From positions 1 to 50,240 of the forward strand of contig CALIJJ010000174.1 of NCBI GenBank assembly GCA_938017515.1: a stretch of DNA of 50,240 nt, given 5' to 3'. Positions 8,951 to 18,320 of the stretch are shown here, in pieces. Every line of letters begins with the position of its first letter. Within the stretch, counting starts at the first letter, position 1. The translations under genes were made by a program, and so were the position numbers. The notes under the pieces are model-generated. The model had not been told where the DNA came from, ran no database searches, and worked only from the letters and a program-made list of their open reading frames with translations. Source of the stretch: an uncultured Pseudanabaenaceae cyanobacterium. Its GTDB lineage: Bacteria > Cyanobacteriota > Cyanobacteriia > PCC-9006 > JAAUQQ01.

Positions 8951-9601
8951 CTATTTGAGCAATAGTGGCTGGGCCGTTGGAGGATGAAACCCCTTATCCC
9001 ACGGCCAGCGGTTGTTTTTGTCCTGCCAAATGAGCTGCACCACGGGATAGTCGGACGTACTGTTAAACCAGTTGGCCCACTGCATGTACTGGGTCTTGGC
9101 TTCCGGGCGGCAGACTTTGAACTGAACCGGATAGCCGTCGGTGATCTGCTCCCTGAGCGGGACATCGGTCTTGGGAGGTTTACCCTCTGCAATGCGTTCG
9201 GTGTAGAACCCGAGTAGCTGGGTTGCGACGGGGGCGGGCAGACCGATGCAGATCATCTCGGGATGCCAGAAGGTGTGCCACAGACCCACGGTGTACGTGA
9301 AGGGAGGACCGGGATTGGCCGGGTCTCCTGCTGCCGCAACGTTCATCAGGTGGCAATTTTGTGAGCTGCTGAGGACGTCTGTGACAATTTTCTCTTCGGA
9401 TGTGTTTTTGAGAGATGCGAGCGCTGCCTGCCAGACCCCTGGTGCTTGCTCATTGCCCTCCGCGTCCTTGAAAAATTGCACCGCAGCCACGTAACCCCAT
9501 CGCTTGATGAAGTTGGTGAGGAGGGTGGTGGCTTGATAATAGTCCTTTTGCTGGAGGCGCGATCGCAAAACTGCAATGCTTTCAGGGTGACTCGGGTTCA
9601 T
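8951..9601 (-). CDS. DUF4262 domain protein
   Basis: A 216-residue protein whose second half matches what I know as DUF4262. The key stretch is PPFTYTVGLWHTFWHPEMIC, followed by GLPAPVATQLLG, and it ends with YPVVQLIWQDKNNRWPWDKG. The first ninety residues are helical, lack a family match and contain KRWGYVAAVQFFKD. There is no signal peptide. Function is unknown; in other bacteria DUF4262 proteins are stand-alone accessory genes. It is convergent with the GH57 gene and divergent from the DUF1036 gene, so it is probably a single-gene unit. Confidence 0.7.
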   Translation of the reverse strand: MNPSHPESIAVLRSRLQQKDYYQATTLLTNFIKRWGYVAAVQFFKDAEGNEQAPGVWQAALASLKNTSEEKIVTDVLSSSQNCHLMNVAAAGDPANPGPPFTYTVGLWHTFWHPEMICIGLPAPVATQLLGFYTERIAEGKPPKTDVPLREQITDGYPVQFKVCRPEAKTQYMQWANWFNSTSDYPVVQLIWQDKNNRWPWDKGFHPPTAQPLLLK

Positions 9602-9771
9602 GGCCTCACACAGTGGCTCAACGCTGGGCGGATGCTCTCAGAGTACCCACAGCAGCAGCGGAGCGTTCTTTCCAAACCCCAAAGGAGTCTCCAAGGGACC
9701 ATGGTGCGGACCCGGCGGGGAGCGGAATCGGGCATCATAGATAAAGAAGTCGAGTTCTTTGGACCCCCTCT

Positions 9772-10293
9772 ATGGCGCTTCGTCAACGTCTCCGAACCCA
9801 ACTTGCCCCACAGCGATGGTTCCGTACCCGTCACAATTGTTTCCGGGCCCTTGTCCTGGGGAGCTTGGCCGCAGGGTTTGCGCTGGTTCCCTCGGCCCAG
9901 GCAGAGCGGCCGGTGGGTCTGAAGATCTGTGTCTCTTCGGCGGAGCCACGGGATTCCGCGGTCTATGTGGCACTGGCTTACAAAACCCTGAACCAGGTGG
10001 CTGGGGTTGGGTTTGAAGATTGGGTTTCCCAGGGATGGTGGAAAATTCCGAAGGAGCTGAGCTATAGCTGCATCACGCTCTTGCCAGAGGAATTGGAGAA
10101 CCGCTTTTACTATCTCTATGCCCAGGGCGCGGGCCGGGTTTGGGATGGTAAATACCGTTTTTGTATGGATCCCCTCAAGTCCTATGCGACCGATGAGGCA
10201 GATCTAAATTGTGAGGCTAATGGCTATGCCCTGAGAGGGTTTCGGCAGATTGATACCCAGGGCGATCGCGGCTTTACCTACCGACTTTATTAG
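9772..10293 (+). CDS. Exported DUF1036 domain protein
   Basis: A 173-residue protein with an N-terminal signal peptide: a basic start, the hydrophobic core ALVLGSLAAGFALV, and a likely cleavage after SAQA. The mature part opens with LKICVSSAEP and contains WVSQGWWKIPKELSYSCITL. These are the paired features of DUF1036 (an IC-N-x-S-like opening strand and a GWW/Cys strand). The two conserved Cys could form a disulphide, which fits a periplasmic or lumenal place. Function is unknown. It faces the histidine kinase gene tail to tail, with a 14-bp tandem repeat in the gap. Confidence 0.65.
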   Translation: MALRQRLRTQLAPQRWFRTRHNCFRALVLGSLAAGFALVPSAQAERPVGLKICVSSAEPRDSAVYVALAYKTLNQVAGVGFEDWVSQGWWKIPKELSYSCITLLPEELENRFYYLYAQGAGRVWDGKYRFCMDPLKSYATDEADLNCEANGYALRGFRQIDTQGDRGFTYRLY

Positions 10294-10313
10294 AGAGGTC
10301 TCCTCGCCAGCTC

Positions 10314-10363
10314 GCTTCTAGATCCCAGCTTCTAGATCCTTGCTTCTAGATTAATGTTTCTGG
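10314..10363. repeat. 14-bp tandem repeat between convergent genes
   Basis: Three 14-bp units beginning GCTTCTAGAT, plus a partial fourth (GTTTCTGG), lie between the DUF1036 stop and the histidine-kinase stop. The array ends 13 bp before the kinase stop codon. Confidence 0.8.
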
Positions 10364-10376
10364 AGCCAGCGTCTGG

Positions 10377-12971
10377 CTACCCGGCTGAGGCAGAAAGATT
10401 GGGGGATGGGGACGGAACAGCATAGTTCTGGGGGAGCGTGACCGTAAACGTTGTGCTGTTGCGATCGCTGTGAAGCTCCACTTGTCCCCCTAGGCGTTCC
10501 GTCAGCATCTTGACGAGGGCCAGGCCGAGTCCCGTGCCGCCATGTTTCCAAGGATCATTGGTGGGAATGCGATAAAACCGTTCAAAGATTCGCGCCTGCT
10601 CCGCTTCGGGGATTTCGACGCCAGTATTGCGGACCTCAAAGACCAGGGCCTCGGTTTGAGGATAGGCCACAACGGCGATGGACTCTCCATGGGGCGTGTA
10701 TTTGTCCGCGTTATTCAAGAGTTCGGTCAGGATACGCTCCAGATGGGAGATATCTGTACGAATGGGAGGCAGGGTTGGGGGAATCTGAAGCTGGAATGGG
10801 TGGATGTCTTGGGCCTTGTAGGGAGCCACGAGCTGCTGGAGCCAGTCCACGACATCGGGCAATGGCTGAAGATCGGGCTGTTCTGAGGCTGCATCGAGTC
10901 GAGAGAGATCCAGGAGATTGGTGATCAGCGTACTTTCACGTTGGCACTCGTCCTTGAGAATGTCGAAGTAGCGCTGGATGGGCGAGCCGGATTCCGCCTG
11001 GCTGGGGTCCAATATGCCCTTTTGCTTCAGGCCGATTTCGAGCATCTGGATGGCCATTTTCATATTGGCAATGGGCGTACGCAGCTCGTGGGAGATGGTG
11101 CTGAGAAAGTCATCCTTGAGTTGGTTCAGCCGCTCCAGTTCGCTCACTTGGGTTTGCGCCGCTTGATAGAGTCTTGCCTGACGGATGGCAATGGCGCATT
11201 GATTGGCCACCTGCTGTACCAGCCGAATTTCTTGGTCGCTAAAGGCTTCGGAGGCCGATTTGATTAACCACAGATCACCGAGAACCCCCTGATCATCGCG
11301 CAGGGGACAGGACAGCATGGCAACGCGTCCTCGGCTGGGGGCAAGTTGCAGGCCGCAGTGTTGGAAGTGTTCTCCCTGAAGGAGCTGTCCATAGCCCGCA
11401 AAATTGGCCATCTTGAGACGACGGCCCTGGAAGCGTTTGGAGAAGTTGGTGTATTCGTATTGAACGGTGGAGGTGCGGCTGACCAGATCATAAATGGCCG
11501 CGTTGCAGCCCCGCACGCCCACGGCGATCGCCAGTTCTTCCACTGCGGTCTGCAAAATCTGATCTTCCGCGAGGCTATCGCGCACCTTGTCGGTGAGGCG
11601 CTTGAGGGTTTCTTCAAAGTCAAAGGATTGCTGGAGCTGGAGTGTGCGCTCTTCGACTTGGGTTTCGAGGTGAGTAAAGGAGGTTCGCAGTTGCGCTGCC
11701 ATCTGATTGAAGGAGTGGGCGACGGTGGCGACTTCCTGGATGGGGCTGTTTTCGCTCAGGGTGTGGTCTAGGTTTCCTTGGGCGATCGCTTGGCTGGCTT
11801 GGCTGAGGCGGAGAATGGAGCGGGCCAACAGCCGAGCGGTCACAATGCCGAGGGCGATCGCGCCCAACAGTGCGACACCGCTCAGCAGAAGGGTGCTGCG
11901 AGTATTGCGGTGAATCTGGGCCATGAAGTCCTTTTCGGGCACCACCACCATGACGCGCCAGTCGATGCCCAGCCCATCCACATAGGGAACCACTTTGACA
12001 AAGTTGCGACCCTCATTGCCCTTGAAGCTGAACTGTTGGGTTTCAAGGGCGGCGTAATCGCCAAAGGTGCTGAGTAAATGTTGGGTGGTCTCGCGCACCA
12101 GCGGGTCCAATGCATTCTCGGCCTGGATGCGTTGGAGCTTGGGAAAACTACCGGAGGGGCTCGCCTCGTTCGCCTCGGCTTGCCAGGGCTGATAGATGGG
12201 CTGGCTGGGTCGGGAGGAGCCGATGAGTAGGCCATTGCGGTCAACCACAAAGACACTACCGTTGGGGCTGACGTCCAAAGAGTAGAGAAATTGATTGATG
12301 ACGGATAGGACGATGCCGCTGGAGACAACCCCCAGGAGTTCTGGCTTCCCATCCTGGTTGGTGTCTCGGTAGACGGGCTGGCTGGCATTGAGGGAGAGAT
12401 CGGGGCGGTCTCCCGTTTGAAAAATTGGGCTCCACACTAATCCCTTCGCTTCCACTGCACTTTTGTACCAGGGAGCCTCTCGCACGTCTGGGGCAGTAAA
12501 GGTCTGGCGAATGGCCTGGCGCTTGCCCTCGGGGGTCAGGCGATATTCGGTGATGGCGGTTGGGTTGGTCTTTGGGTCACGGTGGAGCAGATTGAAGCCA
12601 TCGCGACGGTTGACAGCTCGGGCGTCTCCGTTTGGATTTGCGAGCAGAATGCCGCTGACGCTCTCGAACTGCAGGAGACGCCGGAACAGTTCGGGTTCTG
12701 CATTGTCTAAATTATCGACAGGGAGCTGCCCCGATGCCACAGCCTCGGCGTTGAGGCGGCTGACCCTGATCGGGACTTCGAGATAGTGACTGAGCTTGAG
12801 TTTGACGCGATCGCCCAATTCGTCCTGAGCTTTGAGCGCCAGCTCATTCACGGCCCGTTGGCCATTCCGCCAGGACAACCAGCCCGTCACCCCCACCGCC
12901 AGACAGAGCTGAACCACGAAGGGCACAACGAGAATGGCCTGAAGCGGAATATTGCGCGGGCGTCGAGTCAT
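10377..12971 (-). CDS. Membrane sensor histidine kinase (Cache-HAMP-GAF-HisKA-HATPase)
   Basis: An 864-residue hybrid-free sensor kinase. After a first membrane helix (AILVVPFVVQLCLAVGVTG) comes a periplasmic region of about 300 residues with the dCache look (EAPWYKSAVEAKGLVWSP, NGSVFVVDRNGLLIGSS). A second helix (LLLSGVALLGAIALGIVTA) leads into a HAMP linker, then a coiled coil and a GAF domain (VGVRGCNAAIYDL...LVQQVANQCAIAIRQARLY). The phospho-acceptor box is STISHELRTPIANMK, and the ATP-binding boxes are ELLNNADKYTP and GTGLGLALVKM. It should sense an extracytoplasmic ligand and phosphorylate a response regulator, but no cognate regulator is next to it. The RNA helicase gene lies about 110 bp upstream on the same strand. 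Confidence 0.92.
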   Translation of the reverse strand: MTRRPRNIPLQAILVVPFVVQLCLAVGVTGWLSWRNGQRAVNELALKAQDELGDRVKLKLSHYLEVPIRVSRLNAEAVASGQLPVDNLDNAEPELFRRLLQFESVSGILLANPNGDARAVNRRDGFNLLHRDPKTNPTAITEYRLTPEGKRQAIRQTFTAPDVREAPWYKSAVEAKGLVWSPIFQTGDRPDLSLNASQPVYRDTNQDGKPELLGVVSSGIVLSVINQFLYSLDVSPNGSVFVVDRNGLLIGSSRPSQPIYQPWQAEANEASPSGSFPKLQRIQAENALDPLVRETTQHLLSTFGDYAALETQQFSFKGNEGRNFVKVVPYVDGLGIDWRVMVVVPEKDFMAQIHRNTRSTLLLSGVALLGAIALGIVTARLLARSILRLSQASQAIAQGNLDHTLSENSPIQEVATVAHSFNQMAAQLRTSFTHLETQVEERTLQLQQSFDFEETLKRLTDKVRDSLAEDQILQTAVEELAIAVGVRGCNAAIYDLVSRTSTVQYEYTNFSKRFQGRRLKMANFAGYGQLLQGEHFQHCGLQLAPSRGRVAMLSCPLRDDQGVLGDLWLIKSASEAFSDQEIRLVQQVANQCAIAIRQARLYQAAQTQVSELERLNQLKDDFLSTISHELRTPIANMKMAIQMLEIGLKQKGILDPSQAESGSPIQRYFDILKDECQRESTLITNLLDLSRLDAASEQPDLQPLPDVVDWLQQLVAPYKAQDIHPFQLQIPPTLPPIRTDISHLERILTELLNNADKYTPHGESIAVVAYPQTEALVFEVRNTGVEIPEAEQARIFERFYRIPTNDPWKHGGTGLGLALVKMLTERLGGQVELHSDRNSTTFTVTLPQNYAVPSPSPNLSASAG

Positions 12972-13080
12972 CAGCGCTTGAGGAAAGAAGAGAGCGACGA
13001 AGGGAAGAGCATGATGTCAGCCCTGCAATTCGACAGGGGCCGCAGAACCGCCGCAGTCATCAAGCAGAGAAAGGCCGCAA

Positions 13081-15921
13081 TTATATTGCTTCTCCATCAT
13101 CTCCTGTGGATTGCGGATTGACAATTGGGTTGGTGATTTCTCTGATAGGGGTGCGGTCCATGAGGTGTAAGGCCCTGCGAGCGTTCTGACGCACGTCGTC
13201 GGAAATGTGGGGGACATGGGGAATTTGGGACAAAAAGTCGAGGGTGCGGCGCAGGACACGCACCACGTCGCCTTCGTCGATGCTGGTTCCGGCACAGAGG
13301 TCAGCCCATTCGGCATTTAACCCCCAGTGTTCCACCAGTCCCGTGAGTTCCAGTTCGTGCCAGACCGGCAGCTCGATTCGACGGCGTTGTTGTTGTTGAA
13401 TCACCTGACGCCGCAGTTGACGAATCCCGGCTAGTGCTTCTTCCACCGGGGCAGACATGGGATAGTCGCACCAGAGATCGGGGCGGGAGACTTCCGTGGA
13501 AACGGCTTCGCAGGCGGCGGCGAATTGATGGGGCAGTAGGTTGTCAAATTCACCGGAAAACAGTGCCAGACCCAGCCATAGTTCGTTATCGCCTCGCAGG
13601 GCCGAGACGGCTTCACCCAATTCCGTAGGCTGGACACCTCGCAGGCAGTCAAAGTGCTGCAAAATTTCGATCAAGGCGAGGAATTCTTCCCAGTGACGGT
13701 GGGCGTAGCGATCGAGTTTGTGGCGACGATCGGCGAGTTCCCGTTCGAGGGAGTCGAGGCGTTTCTGACGCTTCAGCAGCGTTCCCTGGTTACTCCAACT
13801 GTGGACGGGGTGGTCGGCGAGGCGTTTTTCGACGGCCTGCATCCGTTCGAGTTGGGCTTGGACTTCCTCGGCTTGGTCCGCGGGGTCAACTTGTAGGTCG
13901 GGACGTAGAGCCAGGGAGAGGAGGCGATCGCTCACGAGGGCCGTCAGCTCATCTCCCATGCGTGCTGGGCCTGGACGTGTAGAAAGATCCACCGGCACCG
14001 TTAATGTATCCACCACGGCCACCCGAGGGATTTCGCCGTGGAGGGCCGCAACATCGGCACTGGAGGCAACGTACCACTGGTTATCGACACTGATGCAAAT
14101 CAGGTAGGGGGACTTGCCGGGGCCCGGAATTTTGCTCACCAGCGCTGCCAGAATGGGCTCCGATACCCGAATATTTTTGCCCTTGAGGCTCAACACCGTG
14201 CCTGCGACAGCGAAGTTCAAGGACAGGGCCATTTCCTTCGTGACCTCCTCCTCGGCCTGCTGGTGCAAAATCTTGAGCAAGCGACGCTCTTCCTTCAGAT
14301 GTCCCTTAATTTTTTCGTATTCCTTCAGCAGTTGCCAGTCCACCTGTTCAAGCTGAGCCTGGAGCTGAGTCACATCATTTTCGAGGCGCTGAATTTCCGC
14401 TTGTTGGGGCTTGAGGGTCAGCATGGCCAGATAGCGACCAAAGCTTCGTTCCACCAGCTCCCGTGCTTCTTCTTGGCTGTGGGTTTGGAGTAAGTTCAGC
14501 ACCATGCCGTAGCTCGGCGTGAACTGACTCACCAGCGGATCGGCCCCAGAGGTCGCTAGATGAGCGGCTTCCTTGGACCCTTCAAAGCGGCTTTGCACCG
14601 TGACGACGTAGCCCTGGGTGTCCATCCCTCGCCGCCCGGCCCGACCAGACATCTGCAAGAATTCCGAGGCATGGAGCTGGCGGTGACCGTCATTGGTTCG
14701 TTTGGACAAGCTGGCAATCACCGTGGTCCGGGCAGGCATGTTGATGCCCGCTGCCAGGGTTTCTGTGGCGAAGACCACTTTGACCAGCCCGGCTTGGAAC
14801 ATTTCCTCCACAAATGCTTTCCAGCCCGGTAGCAGTCCCGCATGGTGGGAGGCGATGCCCTTGTTCATCGCTTCGATTTGGCTGGGGCGCGCTAGGTCGG
14901 GGTTGCGGGCTTCAAATTCCTGTAGACGGACCTTGATACGAAATTCTTCTTCGGGGGTAACCAGGGACAGGGCGGACACTTGCGCCATGGCGCGATCGCA
15001 CCCTTTGCGACTGAAAATAAAATAAATGGCTGGGAGCATGTCTCGCTGCTGCAACTGACTGACCACAAAGGCAATCGTTGGGCATTCCGGCCGTTCTGTC
15101 TTGCGCCGCCCGCCTTTTGGGTCCCGTCGCTGCCGCCCCTTGCGGTTGCGCTTCACCTTGAAATTGGGATGGATCGCCGTTTTACTCTCGTTCAGCAAGG
15201 GAAACAGCCCCTTGGCACCGCAGAAGCTGAACTGCAAGGGGACGGGGCGAAAGTCAGAGTAGATTAAATCCGTCGGACCATGGACATGGTCAATCCAGTC
15301 CGTGAGCTGATCGCTATTGGCGACGGTGGCAGAGAGAGCCACGATTTGGATTGAGGGTGGGCAATAGATAATGGATTCTTCCCAGACCGTGCCGCGGTCG
15401 CGATCGTTCATGTAATGGCACTCGTCCAGCACCACTGCTTCCACATCCGCCACCGATGTTCCCACCTGGCCAATGGGAGTGCCGTAGAGCATGTTGCGGA
15501 AGATCTCCGTTGTCATCACGAGGATCGGCGCTTCCCGATTCACCGACGCATCGCCCGTTAGCAGACCCACCTGGTCGTCGCCAAACTGCGCCTGAAAGTC
15601 CCGCAGCTTTTGGTTGGACAGTGCTTTGAGGGGGGTGGTGTAGAAGACTCGTTTTCCCCGCGACAGGGCACGGTGGATGGCATATTCGCCGATGAGGGTT
15701 TTGCCAGAGCCCGTCGGGGCACAGACCACGACGGAGCGACCGGCGTTGAGCGCGTCGATGGCCTGATGCTGAAAGGGGTCTAGATCAAAGGGAAAAATCT
15801 TTGTCAGATCCAAAAAGTCTGAATCCTCAGCCTCCGAATGATGGAGAGGCATCCCATCGGAGTGATTGGATTCAGCCGCGTCAGAGTCAGGATTGGCAGA
15901 AAATCTGGCCATGGTGAGCAT
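13081..15921 (-). CDS. Ski2-like DEAD/DEAH-box RNA helicase
   Basis: A 946-residue helicase of the Ski2/Mtr4 type found in cyanobacteria and plastids. Motif I is CAPTGSGKTLIGEYA, motif II is DECHYMNDRDRG, motif III is LSATVANSDQL, and motif VI is QMSGRAGRRGMDTQG. The C-terminal third contains long helices and a DSHCT-like end (HWGLNAEWADLCAGTSIDEG). Such enzymes unwind structured RNA for turnover or rRNA processing; the substrate here is inferred from the family only. Two ATGs lie close together (MLT and MAR, 9 bases apart) with no clear ribosome-binding site to choose between them. It is divergent from the GGDEF-EAL gene across about 260 bp. Confidence 0.92.
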   Translation of the reverse strand: MLTMARFSANPDSDAAESNHSDGMPLHHSEAEDSDFLDLTKIFPFDLDPFQHQAIDALNAGRSVVVCAPTGSGKTLIGEYAIHRALSRGKRVFYTTPLKALSNQKLRDFQAQFGDDQVGLLTGDASVNREAPILVMTTEIFRNMLYGTPIGQVGTSVADVEAVVLDECHYMNDRDRGTVWEESIIYCPPSIQIVALSATVANSDQLTDWIDHVHGPTDLIYSDFRPVPLQFSFCGAKGLFPLLNESKTAIHPNFKVKRNRKGRQRRDPKGGRRKTERPECPTIAFVVSQLQQRDMLPAIYFIFSRKGCDRAMAQVSALSLVTPEEEFRIKVRLQEFEARNPDLARPSQIEAMNKGIASHHAGLLPGWKAFVEEMFQAGLVKVVFATETLAAGINMPARTTVIASLSKRTNDGHRQLHASEFLQMSGRAGRRGMDTQGYVVTVQSRFEGSKEAAHLATSGADPLVSQFTPSYGMVLNLLQTHSQEEARELVERSFGRYLAMLTLKPQQAEIQRLENDVTQLQAQLEQVDWQLLKEYEKIKGHLKEERRLLKILHQQAEEEVTKEMALSLNFAVAGTVLSLKGKNIRVSEPILAALVSKIPGPGKSPYLICISVDNQWYVASSADVAALHGEIPRVAVVDTLTVPVDLSTRPGPARMGDELTALVSDRLLSLALRPDLQVDPADQAEEVQAQLERMQAVEKRLADHPVHSWSNQGTLLKRQKRLDSLERELADRRHKLDRYAHRHWEEFLALIEILQHFDCLRGVQPTELGEAVSALRGDNELWLGLALFSGEFDNLLPHQFAAACEAVSTEVSRPDLWCDYPMSAPVEEALAGIRQLRRQVIQQQQRRRIELPVWHELELTGLVEHWGLNAEWADLCAGTSIDEGDVVRVLRRTLDFLSQIPHVPHISDDVRQNARRALHLMDRTPIREITNPIVNPQSTGDDGEAI

Positions 15922-16185
15922 CGAAGCGCAAACGCGCTAGCAAAACCAAATTTTAAGACATCTCGCGGCCACCATTTGGGTGAAGTGGTCATTTCTTGCC
16001 GAATTGGGAGCATTTGGGCGCTATTGGTCGATAGTTGATTAAAACGTCAGAAAAGTATGAATTCCGCCGCCTAAATAGTGAGCCCATGGGAGCGCTCGGG
16101 AAATCTAGGGGTACCCGTGAATGGGCCTCAGCATTTTGGCTTAAGCCCCCGGTTTTGTTTCATCTGATTTTGAACCCTGCATCTC

Positions 16186-18066
16186 ATGCCCAGCCAGTCG
16201 CCTTCGCATGAATTGAATCAGATCCTCGTGGTGGATGACACCCCGGAGAATCTTCGGCTCCTGTCGGATGTCCTAACGCCCCGGCAATACCATGTGCGCT
16301 GCGCCAAAAGCGGTTCTCTGGCTCTCCTCGGCATTAAGGCTGCCCCACCGGACCTGATTTTGCTTGACATCGATATGCCGGATATGTCGGGCTATGAGGT
16401 CTGTGCGAAGCTGAAATCCCAGCCGGAAACGCGGGAAATTCCGGTCATTTTTCTCAGCGCGTTAGATGACGTTCTGGATAAGGTCAAGGCTTTTGAGGTC
16501 GGTGGTGCCGACTATGTGAAAAAGCCGTTCCATGTGGAAGAGCTGGTGGCTCGTATCAAGCATCAGCTCAATCTCCGGGCAGCCAAGCTAGAAATTCAGC
16601 GACTCAATACGTTACTGGAGCAACGGGTGCAGCAGCGCACAGCCCAGCTTGAGACGACAAACTCCAACCTGAAGCGAGAGATTTCTGAGCGTCAGAAGGC
16701 GGAGGAAAAGCTGCTCTATGATGCCCTGCATGACAATCTGACCCAGCTGCCCAATCGCGTGCTGTTTATGGAGCGAGTGGAGAACGCGCTGCGTTACACC
16801 CGTCGCCATCCCAGCTATAAGTTTGCGGTCTTGTTTATCGATCTTGATCGCTTCAAGATTGTCAATGATAGTTTGGGCCACGCGGTGGGAGATCAGCTTT
16901 TGGTCGCTATTGCCCGTCAGCTGGAAAAATGCCTGCGGGAGGGGGACACGGTTGCACGCCTCGGCGGCGATGAATTTACTATCCTGCTGGCAGACATTGA
17001 CGATATTAGTGACGCGATCCAGATTGCAGAGCGTATCCAGGAATCGGTCGAATCCCATTTTTGCCTAGAGGGTCACCGCATCTTCACCAGCGCCAGCATT
17101 GGCATTGCAGTCGGGTCGGCCCAGTACGCCCAGATGGAGGATATTCTGCGCGACGCGGATATTGCCATGTACCGTGCCAAGGAGATGGGTCGCTCCTGCT
17201 ACGCGATTTTTGACCAGAACATGTATTACCAGACGCTGCGGCTGCTGCATCTGGAAAGTGATTTGCGTCAGGCCCTGGAGCGAGAGGAATTTTTGCTCCA
17301 TTACCAGCCGATCATTTCCTTGACGACCGGGAAGCTATCGGGTTTTGAAGCCCTCGTACGCTGGGAGCATCCCGAGCAAGGCTTTGTTTCTCCCGGTGAG
17401 TTTATTCCCCTGGCCGAAGACACGGGTCTGATTGTCCCCTTGGGGGAATGGGTCTTGCGTGAGGCCTGTACCCAAATGCGCCAGTGGCAGTTGCAATATC
17501 CCGATGCCCGCAATCTGAAAATTAGCGTCAACCTAGCGGGTAAGCAGCTTCAGGAAGTGGATTTGCTGGATACCATCGATGGCATTTTAGCGGAGACACA
17601 GCTGGCTGGAGAGATGCTGCGGCTGGAAATTACCGAAAGTATGTTGATGGAGCGTACCGAGGAGATTATTCAGGTGATGCAGCGACTGCGCGATCGCCGT
17701 ATCCAGCTCAGCATTGATGACTTTGGCACGGGCTATTCCTCCCTCAGCTATCTGCACCGTTTCCCGGTGACGACGCTGAAGATCGATCGCACCTTTGTCA
17801 GCAACATGAGTTCGGACCCGGAGAACTTTGAAATCGTTCGTACGGTGATTACCCTAGCCCATACTCTCTCGATGGAAGTGGTGGCAGAGGGGGTAGAGAC
17901 AACGGAGCAGTCGATTCAGCTCAAGGGACTGGGTTGTGAACTGAGCCAGGGCTATCTCTTCTCTAAACCCCTCGATCGTCGCTCTGCGGAGACGATGCTA
18001 CAAAAGCGACCCCATTGGACTGTGGAATCCAGTGATTCATCGATGCTGCCTGCCTACAGTCGCTAG
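16186..18066 (+). CDS. Response regulator with GGDEF and EAL domains (c-di-GMP turnover)
   Basis: A 626-residue protein in three parts. The receiver domain (residues about 10-130) has LLDIDMPDMSGYE with the phospho-Asp and PVIFLSAL. A coiled-coil linker (NTLLEQRVQQRTAQLETTNS) follows. The GGDEF domain has an intact RLGGDEF active site and a canonical product-inhibition RxxD (REGD) five residues before it. The EAL domain has FEALVRWEHP, NLAG, ITESM, DDFGTGYSSLSYLHRFP and VAEGVET, so its catalytic residues look complete. Both synthesis and breakdown of c-di-GMP are possible, controlled by phosphorylation. No kinase is adjacent; the membrane kinase at 10.4-13 kb is on the other strand but is the nearest candidate. 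Confidence 0.93.
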   Translation: MPSQSPSHELNQILVVDDTPENLRLLSDVLTPRQYHVRCAKSGSLALLGIKAAPPDLILLDIDMPDMSGYEVCAKLKSQPETREIPVIFLSALDDVLDKVKAFEVGGADYVKKPFHVEELVARIKHQLNLRAAKLEIQRLNTLLEQRVQQRTAQLETTNSNLKREISERQKAEEKLLYDALHDNLTQLPNRVLFMERVENALRYTRRHPSYKFAVLFIDLDRFKIVNDSLGHAVGDQLLVAIARQLEKCLREGDTVARLGGDEFTILLADIDDISDAIQIAERIQESVESHFCLEGHRIFTSASIGIAVGSAQYAQMEDILRDADIAMYRAKEMGRSCYAIFDQNMYYQTLRLLHLESDLRQALEREEFLLHYQPIISLTTGKLSGFEALVRWEHPEQGFVSPGEFIPLAEDTGLIVPLGEWVLREACTQMRQWQLQYPDARNLKISVNLAGKQLQEVDLLDTIDGILAETQLAGEMLRLEITESMLMERTEEIIQVMQRLRDRRIQLSIDDFGTGYSSLSYLHRFPVTTLKIDRTFVSNMSSDPENFEIVRTVITLAHTLSMEVVAEGVETTEQSIQLKGLGCELSQGYLFSKPLDRRSAETMLQKRPHWTVESSDSSMLPAYSR

Positions 18067-18189
18067 GCGAGATGGAGTGATTTCGGAGATTTCTACGAAG
18101 CAATCGCTCCTACAGGCATTGGGTTCTCAGGCGATTACCTTCGTCGTCGCGCAGAAAGTCCTCTACCTCTAAGAAGACCCGTGACGTCA

Positions 18190-18236
18190 AAATCCCCACG
18201 ACGGTGCATTGCAGAGTCATGGGGATTTAGTCTTTT
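18190..18236 (+). terminator. Rho-independent terminator of the GGDEF-EAL gene
   Basis: A 13-bp stem with one mismatch (AAATCCCCACGAC paired with GTCATGGGGATTT) and a 13-base loop, followed by TCTTTT. It lies about 120 bp after the stop and before the convergent fabD gene. Confidence 0.7.
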
Positions 18237-18256
18237 ATGCAACTTGCTCGAATGAA

Positions 18257-18316
18257 CCAGTCTGTTCTAGCAACAGCCAGTCTGTTCCAGCAATAGCCAG
18301 TCTGTTCCAGCAACAG
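18257..18316. repeat. 20-bp tandem repeat, three copies, next to the fabD stop
   Basis: Three head-to-tail 20-bp units share CCAGTCTGTTC and AGCAA, differing at two positions. The array ends four bases before the fabD stop codon. The core CAGTCTGTT is also the core of the duplication at 47587-47624. Confidence 0.9.
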
Positions 18317-18320
18317 ATAG

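Noticed and set aside
9446..9922. 158-codon plus-strand frame overlapping the DUF4262 and DUF1036 genes
   Set aside because: It overlaps both better-supported genes and has no recognisable motif or ribosome-binding site.
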